Shown here one piece after another: positions 38,701 to 43,845 of a DNA stretch of 48,771 bases (positions are counted from its first letter, which is position 1; every line of letters starts with the position of its first letter). A program made the translations under genes and the position numbers. Source of the stretch: Pseudomonas fluorescens (GTDB taxonomy: Bacteria; Pseudomonadota; Gammaproteobacteria; Pseudomonadales; Pseudomonadaceae); assembly GCF_902497625.1 (NCBI RefSeq), contig NZ_CABVGX010000044.1:1-48771 (forward strand), read 5' to 3'. The notes beneath the pieces were generated by a model, which was not told the DNA's origin, did not search any database, and was given only the letters and a program-made list of their open reading frames with translations.

Positions 38701-40279
38701 CTTCTTCGTCAACGTGCTGCCGCTGCGTTCGCGCTTCGACAACAGCGTTTCCTTCTCGAACTTCCTCGCGCAGACCCAGGAAACCTTGCTCAGCGCCCTT
38801 GAGCATCAGGACCTGCCGTTCGACATGATCGTCGACGCCTCGGGCGTGCCGCGCCACAAAGGCATGAATCCGCTGGTGCAGGTGTTGTTCGTGATGAACA
38901 ACCTGCCGGGCAGTGTCCAGGCAATGGGCGGTTTGAGCGTGGAATCGCTGCCGGCGCTGGAGACCCATTCTAAATTCGACATGGCGTTGTTCGTTGACGA
39001 GGAAGAAGGGCAATTGCTGGGTAATTGGCAATTCTCCACAACCTTGTTCGGACACGAGCGCATTCAGTCCCTGGTCAAGGCCTGGATAGCCCTGTTGGAA
39101 CAGATCGTCGCTGATCAGGACATTCAATTGGGAGCTATCAGCATGCCAGTCGAACCTCTCGCCGTTACCGTACGGCCTGCGGTCCCCGGACCCAAAGCCG
39201 ACAAGCTGGGCAAATTCCTCAAACGCTCCGCAGGCACGGAGGCAAGGATTCAGCTTTCACCGGTGCGGGAATCCCTGCTGGCGGCGCCGCAGCCATTCCC
39301 GCTGTTGCTGGAGCCCAATGAGCCGCAGCTGGACCTGATCGAGTGGATCAATCAGCACCGGCCGTTGATCGAAAAGAAACTCGCCGAGCACGCCGGCATC
39401 CTTTTCCGCGGTTTTGCACTGAACGGCATTCAGGGCTTCGAGGCGTTCGCCGAAGCGATACAGCCGGGTCTGTACGGCCAGTATGGCGATCTGCCGAAGA
39501 AGGAGGGCGGCAAGAACACGTACCGCTCCACGCCGTACCCGGAACGCAAGATGATCCTGTTCCACAACGAGAGCTCCCACCAGGACCGCTGGCCGCGCAA
39601 GCAGATGTTTTACTGCGAGCAGGCCGCTGCGGTGGGCGGCGCGACGCCGGTGGTCGATTGCCGCCTGATGTACGAAAAACTCCCGGCGCAAATGCGTGAC
39701 ACGTTCGAGGAAAAAGGCCTGCTGTACGTGCGCACCTTCACCGACAAGCTCGACGTGTCGTGGCAGCACTTTTTCAAGACCGAGGACCGCGCCGAGGTTG
39801 AGGCCCGCTGCCGCGCCGGTGGCATTGAGTGGCGCTGGCTCGACAACGATGAGCTGCAAACCCGTACGCCGGGCCCGGCGATCATTCGCCATCCGCTGAC
39901 CGGGGCCAAATCGTTTTTCAACCAGGTGCAGTTGCATCACATCTATTGGCTCGAGCCGGATGTGCGTGAAGACCTGCTGTCGATGTTCGGCCTGGAGCGC
40001 ATGCCGCGTCAGGTGTATTACGGCGACGGCACGCCGATCGAACACGAGGTGATGCAACGCATCGGCGAACTGTACGAAGAATGCGCGGTGCGCTTCGACT
40101 GGCACAAAGGCGATGCGATCCTGCTCGACAACATGCTCGTGGCGCACGCCCGGGATCCGTATGAAGGCCCGCGCAAAATTGTCGTGGCCATGGGCGACAT
40201 GTTCGACCGCAACGCCCTTCAAGGCGCTCAGGCAGCTATCGCCACAGTCGCAATGAATACCGAGGACACCGGCGCATGA
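26711..40279 (+). CDS. NRPS 2: C-A(Gly)-T-C-A(Thr)-T-E-C-A(Lys-like)-T-C-beta-hydroxylase
   Basis: A 4522-residue synthetase whose ATG overlaps the NRPS1 stop by one base behind 'GGAGG'. Module 4: C (HHIISDG near 184), A with pocket D-I-L-Q-L-G-L-I-W, the classic Gly code; carrier near 1047. Module 5: C (HHIVSDG near 1241), A with D-F-W-N-V-G-M-V-H (Thr), carrier FELGGDSI near 2121, E (HHLVVDG near 2309), giving D-allo-Thr. Module 6: C (HHILMDG near 2781), A with D-A-E-D-I-G-T-V-S (basic, Lys-like), carrier near 3641. Then comes an intact C domain (HHIISDGWS near 3844) with no A domain behind it. The C-terminus (about 4175-4515) is a TauD/SyrP-like oxygenase with iron ligands His4285, Glu4287 and His4479 and a likely 2-oxoglutarate-binding Arg4488. 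The C-terminal pair belongs functionally with the Asp module on NRPS3 (ATGA overlap). Confidence 0.93.
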   Translation: MDKSVALRIAKRFITLPLDKRTLYLQKMLEEGVSPANLPIPEVKSGFDSIPLSYAQERQWFLWQMDPHSTAYHLPNALRLKGELDVAALERSFNALVARHDSLRTTFTEQDEKTVQIIHRQMPISINEQTLDAGLDPALQDERIKAFVEQQTHRAFDLQHGPLLRVSLLKVAADDHVLALIQHHIISDGWSMQVMVKELIQHYVAQTSGQPLNLPELTVQYADYAIWQRHWLEAGERERQLAYWTDTLGSEHSILQLPIDHPRPAVQSFRGARLDLNLPPALATSLKQLAQREGASVFMVLLASFQALLHRYSGQADIRVGVPVANRNRVETEGLIGFFVNTQVLSSRVHGQLPFTQLLAQVRQSALAAQDHQDLPFEQLIEALQPERSLSHSPVFQVMYNHQALDDQTRQQSRVQLPQLDVESIVWAGRTAQLDLTLGTYESSDGLSAELTYATDLFEPATIERLARHWQNLLQGIVADPGRRIGELPLLDRGEQSEMLQDWHRVIERSAQAPCVHQRIAAQAERTPEAIALIVGEQRLTYAQLDARANQLAHKLVDAGVGPDRLVGIAVERSVEMIVGLLAILKAGGAYVPLDPAYPEDRLAYMIEDSGLTLLLTQSHLQAQLPIPVGLDTLLLDQPPAWLAGYPQTCPALTLDGEHLAYVIYTSGSTGKPKGVMVRHAGLSNFVDSMIDQPGLNATDRMLSLTTFSFDIFGLEIYAPLLAGASVVLTGKDEHQDPHAVLELIERHDVTVLQATPSTWRMLLDSEQAATLAGRTFLCGGEALPQALARRLLALSPKVWNLYGPTETTIWSALHPLTQTQAQPYLGKPIDNTALYILGSDLQLNPPGAAGELLIGGEGLARGYFQRPALTAERFVPDPFSANGGRLYRTGDLTRYRAEGVIEYVGRIDHQVKIHGFRIELGEIEARLLALDSVRETVVAAQDGATGPQLVAYVVAGAVHDDEAVLRAALKASLKAGLPEYMVPAHLLFLAQLPLTPNGKIDRKALPAPDASLLQSTYIAPQTATQHKVAEIWQAVLKLEQVGLGDNFFELGGHSLLVTQVISRVRQALNVQVPLRTLFEHSTLEDFVAALDVAPAHADPALVALPRQGPMALSYAQERQWFLWQLEPTSNAYHVPAALRLRGSLDLAALQRSFDTLIGRHESLRTRFIQRDEQTLQQIDAPAPLALVVQACADGLDAERLKALVAEETLTLFDLQQGPLLRVRLLKLAADDHVLVLTLHHIVSDGWSMQVMVDELIELYTGFSAGQPRQLPPLPVQYADYAVWQRQWMDGGERERQLAYWTAHLGGEQPLLELPADRPRPAEQSYRGARQDIPLSAELTHALKHLAQRENVTLFALLLASLQTLLHRYSGQADIRVGVPVANRNRLETENLIGFFVNTQVLKAEIDSQQTFRDLLQQVKNTVLGAQAHQDLPFEQLVDALQPERSLSHSPLFQVMHNHQSQARQARSAARLPHLQIDGLTWASHTAKFDLTLDTFESADNVWAELTYATDLFDAATMARMAAHWTNLLTAIVADCGQRIAELPLQDHAERQATLLQWNPAVADFPSEQCLHQLIEAQALKTPDAIAVTCGDQRLSYAQLNARANPLAHQLIECGVGPDVRVGLAVERSLEMLVGLLAILKAGGAYVPLDPSYPEERLAYMISDSGIGLLLTQSHLLVRLPVPDSVRSLTLSHENAGLEGYSDANPQVRMSPDNLAYVIYTSGSTGQPKGTLLAHHNVVRLFEATQGWFDFGPQDVWCLFHSFAFDFSVWEIFGALLHGGKLVVVPYEVSRSPEDFYALLCRERISVLNQTPSAFKQLMQVACAPEHAAQSLFLRYVVFGGEALEVRNLRPWFERYGDHAPQLINMYGITETTVHVTYRPLTVADLQGEAGSPIGEPIPDLSWYLLDADLNPVARGCIGELYVGRAGLARGYLNRADLTSLRFIPDPFAADGGRLYRTGDLARYRADGVIEYTGRIDHQVKIRGFRIELGEIEAQLLEQADVSQAVVLAQPGPSGQQLVAWLVPSDAALLEASPTEQSQWRDTVRVALKETLPDHMIPAHLLLLAQLPLTGNGKLNRSALPSPDASQAQQAYEAPQSDLEQRIAAIWQDVLKLPQVGLHDNFFELGGDSIISIQVVSRARQLGIRLSPKDLFQHQTVQRLAQVAQVGTSESVVDQQAVSGPAVLLPIQQQFFDDDIPERHHWNQSVLLKPRVALDPEKIEHVLRALVVHHDALRLSFTQQNEGWAAQHQPIEPPQQHSLLWQETLADASALEDLGNRAQRSLDLQHGPLLRAVLATLADGSQRLLLVIHHLVVDGVSWRILLEDLQNAYQQLLDGRALSLPAKTSAFKDWSEHLQRYANSPALQQELAYWQACLSDVHSDLPCLRDDAGQQNHLRVNAQTRLGQTLTRQLLQEAPAAYRTQVNDLLLTALARVIGRWTGQPSTLIQLEGHGREELFDGVDLTRTVGWFTSLFPVRLTAAADPGDAIKQIKEQLRSIPNKGIGFGALRHLGDEQVQQSLRALPSPRITFNYLGQFDGSFAGDDAALFTPAQDNAGLDQSLDAPMGNWLTLNGQVYGGELSIGWSFSRERFDIATIERLAQDYAAELAALIAHCVTPGTQGLTPSDFPLAGLNQAQLDSVPVASRQIADIYPLSPMQQGMLFHSLYEQQAGDYVNQMCVDVEGLHVERFRQAWQAAVEAHEVLRSSFLWDGEFKRPLQVIHKQLAVPFTFHDWRSHSDVALALSELADAQRQQGFDLASAPLLNLTVVRLDTDRFHLIYTSHHILMDGWSNSQLLGEVLQRYSGQTPASTAGRYRDYIDWLSRQDAQVSEDFWKGQLAAFEEPTRLARALVWTGSEAGNAAQGEHFLTLDPAQTARLNGCAREQKVTLNTMVQAAWLLLLQRYTGLDTVSFGATVSGRPAQLSGVEQQIGLFINTLPVIASPRAEQPLAQWLQQVQAQNLALREQEHTPLFDIQRWAGQGGQALFDNILVFENYPISEALQQGSPQDLRFGDVGHFEQTNYPLTLAVNVGAELSFQMSYDRQQFDEAAIKQLAGHLAHLLVQMASAPEASCAGDLALIVSPVRKPLALPADDTCVHRLFEQQAERTPDALALIFNEQRLSYAQLNAQANQLAHVLLQHGVGPEVLVGIAVERSPQMIISLLAVLKAGGAYVPLDPEYPPERLRAMIEDSGLRVLLTQSHLAPALPRTADVSVLSLDQLAYPAFSDNLPAHSGPQNLAYVMFTSGSTGRPKGVGITQSALARHAQVALDFLGLTAHDRSLQFATFNFDAFVEQLYPALICGASVVLRGPDIWDSETWYRELLDKQFTVSDLTTAYWNMLAKDFAAAGLRDYGSLRQVIVGGEAMPREGVAAWGKAGLGHVRLLNTYGPTETTVSATLLDCSGYVTGQSALPVTMPIGRALPGRAIHVLDSQGQPAPVGVVGELVIGGDLLARGYFQRPELTAERFIPDPFDPLGGGRVYRTGDLARYRIDGVIEYVGRMDHQVKIRGFRIELGEIESHLLQMPAVRQALVVAQPGAVSQQLVAYVVFDDPAHIGGDASTLAALRDDIKTRLKAGLPDYMVPAHVLFLERLPLSPNGKIDRKALPGVDASLVALDFVAPQGALEQQIAAVWQEVLELDQVGRDDHFFELGGHSLLATQVVSRLRKLTTAALSLRDVFSHPRLKDLAAWIAQQQGTPESNAHGVALKAHGSRHSAPLSLVQRRLWIAEQLSGGTSAYGMPMALRLRGELSVERLISSFAEVVCRHEVLRTAYTQDDEGNPIALIAEQVELDFPLIDLSGLSRSAQEEHVAQAALDNARTPIAMEQAPLLRGRILHLGPTEHVMLYAMHHIISDGWSMGVLINELVQIYDRRKVGDTTALPALEVQYSDFALWQQALQHQGVLARQAEYWKARLNGYDGQLQLPADKPRGLTASYEGDAVQFRLTVELSRALRQRSMDAGVTLYSTLLASFQVLLHQVSGAADVLVGADVAGREQPELERLIGFFVNVLPLRSRFDNSVSFSNFLAQTQETLLSALEHQDLPFDMIVDASGVPRHKGMNPLVQVLFVMNNLPGSVQAMGGLSVESLPALETHSKFDMALFVDEEEGQLLGNWQFSTTLFGHERIQSLVKAWIALLEQIVADQDIQLGAISMPVEPLAVTVRPAVPGPKADKLGKFLKRSAGTEARIQLSPVRESLLAAPQPFPLLLEPNEPQLDLIEWINQHRPLIEKKLAEHAGILFRGFALNGIQGFEAFAEAIQPGLYGQYGDLPKKEGGKNTYRSTPYPERKMILFHNESSHQDRWPRKQMFYCEQAAAVGGATPVVDCRLMYEKLPAQMRDTFEEKGLLYVRTFTDKLDVSWQHFFKTEDRAEVEARCRAGGIEWRWLDNDELQTRTPGPAIIRHPLTGAKSFFNQVQLHHIYWLEPDVREDLLSMFGLERMPRQVYYGDGTPIEHEVMQRIGELYEECAVRFDWHKGDAILLDNMLVAHARDPYEGPRKIVVAMGDMFDRNALQGAQAAIATVAMNTEDTGA

Positions 40280-43200
40280 ACGAAGTCACGATGGACTCGC
40301 AACATCCGGGTTACGCCTTGACCCCTGAACAGCAGCTATTGCTGGATCAGTTGCCCAAGGCACCAGTCTGCGGGGATGCGCTGCATTTCCTCACTATCGA
40401 GATCATTGGCGATCTCGATCCACAGCGTTTGCAACGTGCACTGGATGGCCTGCTGGCCCAGCAACCATTGCTCGTTGCGCGACTGGGCAGGGCGCCGGGT
40501 TTTCATGGCCTGCGACAGTTCGTAGGCAGCGCCGAACGCTTTGCGCTGACGGTGCAGACTCGGATGGAGACGGCGAGCAACGTCGACGCGCAGATCGCCG
40601 AATGGGCGGCGCGCTCGTTCGTCATCGGCGAGTCCGAGAATGCGCAAGCGGTGCTTTTCCGCCTCGCGGACACCCGCTGGAAACTGGTGTTGGGTGTGGC
40701 CCGGCACAGCAGTGACGAAAGTGCGCTGCAACTGATCCGTCAGCAACTGCAGCAAGCGTATGAGCACGGCCTGGCGCAGGGCGAAGAGGCGCCGGGGGAA
40801 TTCACCCAATACCTCCAATGGCGCAGTGAAGTGGTGCTCGACGAAGACGCTGCCGGCGCCCGGGCTTATTGGCAAGCGCATCTGCACGACGCGAGCAGCG
40901 AGTTGTGCAGCCCATGGCTGGCTTATCGCCAGACTGCTGGTGATTCCGCGCCGGCGAACAGGCTGTTGACGGTCGCATTGGAACCCGCGCTGCGCAGTGG
41001 TTTGCAGCAGGTGGCCGACTTCCTGCAGCAACCGCCGAGCGCCGTGCTGCAAGCGGCCTGGTGGTTGTTGCTGGGACGCTTGAGCGGCGCTGAGCAGATG
41101 CTGGTTGGCGTGCGCCATGACAGTCGCTGCGACTACGAGTATTTCGCCGACGCCGTGGGTGTTTTCGAGAAGAGCCTGCCGCTCAACCTGTCGCTGCGCA
41201 AGGACATGCGGTTCGACCTTTGGCTGGTGGAAGTCGCGGCTCATCTGGAGGCGCACCGCACCTGGCAGGAATACTGGTCAGCGCAACTGGCACCGCTCGC
41301 CGCCCGGCCCGCTTATGGTTTCCGCGCTCGACGCGCGTCGCCACTGACGGCGTCCGGCAGCTTGGACTGGCAGCGCGCAGAACGGTCGCAGGTGCAAGAA
41401 GCGCTGTATGAGTTAATGCTGGACGTCGAGCTCGATGATGCCGACGGTGCAACTGCGCTGGCGGTACGTTTCGCTGATTCAGGTTATTCGGTCGAGGCCA
41501 TTCATGGCCTGACGGCGCAGTTCTGCGTGTTGCTCGCAGCCATTGTCGCGGACCCCGCCGCCGTGCTGAGTTGCTTGCCGTTGCTGGCGCCTGCCGAGCA
41601 GGTGCGCCTGCTGTCAATCAATCCGCCTCAGCGTGCAGTATCAGGGCCCTGGCTGCCGCAACGCATCGCCGAACACGCCCGGCTCACTCCCGATGTGATC
41701 GCCTTGAACGACCCGCAGCAGTGTCTGAGCTACGGGCAATTGCAGGCGCGCGTCGAAACGCTGGCCGGGGCATTGAAAGCAGAAGGGCTGGGCCGTGGCG
41801 CGATCGTCGCGCTGAGTTTGCCGCGTTCGGCTGATCTGGTAGTGGGCATGCTGGCTGCCTGGCAGATCGGCGCGGCGTATCTGCCGCTGGACCCGCAGTG
41901 GCCGCTGGCGCGTCAGGCGATGATGCTGGAGCAGGCAGACGCTGGCCTGTTACTGGTCGATGCGGCCTGTCTTGATCAATGGCATGACGCCGCGCTGCCT
42001 GTAACAACGCTTGCGCAACTGCTGCAGCCGGCCGCGCCATCGGCCACCGCTGTTACGCTAGAGACCAATGGCGAAGACGTTGCTTACGTGCTGTTCACGT
42101 CGGGCTCCACCGGCGTGCCCAAAGGCGTGGTCATCGAACATCGGCAATTGCTCAATTACATCGCCGAAGTCAGCCAGACGCTCGGCCTCGAGCAATGCAA
42201 ACAGGTTGGTTTCACCTCCACCGTGGCCGCAGATCTTGGCAACACCGCGTTGTTCGGGGCGTTGTTCAACGGGGCGACACTGCATGTCGCCAGCGATACG
42301 CAAATGCAGGACGCCAACCTGTTCGCCGAATTCGTGCAACAACAGGCGATCGATTGCCTGAAGATTGTGCCCTCGCACCTGGCGGCGCTGCTCGACAGTG
42401 ACCAGGCGCAATTGCCGCGCACGCTGATCCTCGGCGGTGAACCGATCGCTGCGGCGCTGCTCACGCGCATTGCCGGCTTGCGCAAGGACTGCCGAGTGTT
42501 CAATCACTACGGTCCCACTGAAGCCACGGTGGGCGTACTGATTCATCCGGTGCAACTGAACGCTGACGGCGGGGACACGGGCGTGCTCAGCCAGGTGTTG
42601 GGCAACAATCAGGTGTTCGTGCTGGATGACGCTTTGCAACTGGCGCCGGTCGGTGTGCAGGGCGAGTTATACCTGGGCGGCGCGCAACTGTGTCGCGGCT
42701 ACCTGAACGCCGAGGCCGATGCACTGGCGTTCATTCAAAGCCCGTTCGATGCTACGCAACGGCTGTATCGCACAGGCGACCTGGCCCGCTATCGCCCTGA
42801 CCTGACGATCCAATTGCACGGGCGCCGCGATCAACAGGTCAAGCTGCGTGGTTTCCGTATTGAACTGGCCGAGATCGAAGCAGAACTGCTGCGTTTGCCG
42901 CAGGTCGCGCAGGCACTGGTGCTGCACGGCGTGACGGCGGAGGAGGGACTGCTGGCTTTCATCGTGCCACGACAGGCACCGTCGGTCGAGCTGCTCGAGA
43001 GCCTGCGCGGCGAACTGATGCTGCGCCTGCCGAGCATCATGGTGCCGCAGCGGATGCAGCTCATCGACAGCTTTCCTCGGGTGGCCAATGGCAAAATTGA
43101 TCGCAAGGCTTTGCAGCAGCTCGCGGCTGTGTCGAACGATGCATCAGGCGTAGCTCCGCGAGATGCACTCGAGCAAATACTCGCAGCGCGCATGGCGCAG

Positions 43201-43512
43201 TTATTGGGTGTCGAGAGGCTGTTTGTCGATCAGGATTTCTTCGCCGCCGGCGGTCATTCGTTGCTGGTGATCAAACTGGTTGCGGGCATTCGCAAGTCGC
43301 TGCAGTGCGAAATCCAGCCGGGTCTGGTCTTTGATCATCCGACTGTAGCGGCACTGGCGTCGGCGTTGCGCGCTTGCGAGATCAGCCCCGGGCAACTGGA
43401 AAAAATCGCCCAGGTCAGGTGGCGCCTGGACGCGATGAGCCCGGAAGAAAAAGCCTTGCTGACCGAAAAGGCCCGGCAGATGCAAGACGCCAAGGCCGGA
43501 CAAGCCAGCTGA
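40276..43512 (+). CDS. NRPS 3: degenerate C-like domain-A(Asp)-T
   Basis: A 1078-residue single module overlapping NRPS2 by ATGA. Residues of about 10-450 form a condensation-like domain in which HHxxxDG is replaced by Arg143-His144-Ser-Ser-Asp147-Glu148, so it is unlikely to form peptide bonds. The A domain (about 460-945; FTSGSTGVPKG near 607, NGKIDRK near 938) has pocket D-L-T-K-I-G-H-V-G, the Asp code. The carrier motif is FFAAGGHSLL near 988 rather than FELGGHSL. A C-terminal helix-rich tail ('LTEKARQMQDAKAGQAS') may dock to the next enzyme. There is no E or TE domain, so it cannot release product. The A2 motif 'WQIGAAYLPLDPQWP' and other motifs differ from the six A domains of NRPS1 and NRPS2, which suggests a separate origin. 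A strong terminator follows. Confidence 0.92.
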   Translation: MNEVTMDSQHPGYALTPEQQLLLDQLPKAPVCGDALHFLTIEIIGDLDPQRLQRALDGLLAQQPLLVARLGRAPGFHGLRQFVGSAERFALTVQTRMETASNVDAQIAEWAARSFVIGESENAQAVLFRLADTRWKLVLGVARHSSDESALQLIRQQLQQAYEHGLAQGEEAPGEFTQYLQWRSEVVLDEDAAGARAYWQAHLHDASSELCSPWLAYRQTAGDSAPANRLLTVALEPALRSGLQQVADFLQQPPSAVLQAAWWLLLGRLSGAEQMLVGVRHDSRCDYEYFADAVGVFEKSLPLNLSLRKDMRFDLWLVEVAAHLEAHRTWQEYWSAQLAPLAARPAYGFRARRASPLTASGSLDWQRAERSQVQEALYELMLDVELDDADGATALAVRFADSGYSVEAIHGLTAQFCVLLAAIVADPAAVLSCLPLLAPAEQVRLLSINPPQRAVSGPWLPQRIAEHARLTPDVIALNDPQQCLSYGQLQARVETLAGALKAEGLGRGAIVALSLPRSADLVVGMLAAWQIGAAYLPLDPQWPLARQAMMLEQADAGLLLVDAACLDQWHDAALPVTTLAQLLQPAAPSATAVTLETNGEDVAYVLFTSGSTGVPKGVVIEHRQLLNYIAEVSQTLGLEQCKQVGFTSTVAADLGNTALFGALFNGATLHVASDTQMQDANLFAEFVQQQAIDCLKIVPSHLAALLDSDQAQLPRTLILGGEPIAAALLTRIAGLRKDCRVFNHYGPTEATVGVLIHPVQLNADGGDTGVLSQVLGNNQVFVLDDALQLAPVGVQGELYLGGAQLCRGYLNAEADALAFIQSPFDATQRLYRTGDLARYRPDLTIQLHGRRDQQVKLRGFRIELAEIEAELLRLPQVAQALVLHGVTAEEGLLAFIVPRQAPSVELLESLRGELMLRLPSIMVPQRMQLIDSFPRVANGKIDRKALQQLAAVSNDASGVAPRDALEQILAARMAQLLGVERLFVDQDFFAAGGHSLLVIKLVAGIRKSLQCEIQPGLVFDHPTVAALASALRACEISPGQLEKIAQVRWRLDAMSPEEKALLTEKARQMQDAKAGQAS

Positions 43513-43528
43513 AAAAACCAGAACAAAG

Positions 43529-43560
43529 GGCCGACGCTTCAGACGTCGGCCTTTTTTTTG
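43529..43560 (+). terminator. Rho-independent terminator after the NRPS operon
   Basis: A perfect 8-bp stem (43529-43536 with 43544-43551), a 7-nt loop and eight T residues. It begins 17 nt after the NRPS3 stop and separates the operon from the receptor gene. Confidence 0.92.
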
Positions 43561-43569
43561 AGAATTATC

Positions 43570-43588
43570 GCTAATGATAAATAAACTC
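43570..43588 (+). promoter_or_regulatory. Fur-box-like site upstream of the TonB receptor
   Basis: 'GCTAATGATAAATAAACTC' matches the 19-bp Fur consensus at 13 positions by my count, ten of them within the left 11 bases. The receptor ATG is 258 bp downstream, so the leader is long or a second promoter exists. No PvdS-type TAAAT-N16-CGT was found here. Confidence 0.45.
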
Positions 43589-43845
43589 ATTCCGGTTTTT
43601 GCGCGGTGCTGCGTCTTACTAACGTGAGCAGAAGAATCCGGTGGGGCAGGGCCGCCCCATACGCCTGATTTGCCCAGTTCTACAAGAATTTTTCCGTTGT
43701 CTTAACGACCGCTGCCCGGGGAGGGGCGCGGTGTGGCCGGTGATTGACGAGGTGCCTGGAGGCGCCCGTCAGCGGCGGTGTTGACGTCCAGACAGCGTCG
43801 GGCTCGATGCCCGCTTATTCACTTCTACCAATAATAGAGAGCACG

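Noticed and set aside
13381..43512. Assignment to a corrugatin/ornicorrugatin-type lipopeptide siderophore
   Set aside because: No His code or beta-hydroxyhistidine enzyme was found, and NRPS1 starts like PvdI. It is not excluded until the right-hand NRPS and any pvdL-like gene are seen.
43744..43845. The upstream start for the receptor gene
   Set aside because: It would put about 34 residues in front of the signal peptide. ATG 43846 has an 'AGAGAG' site and gives a normal secretion signal.
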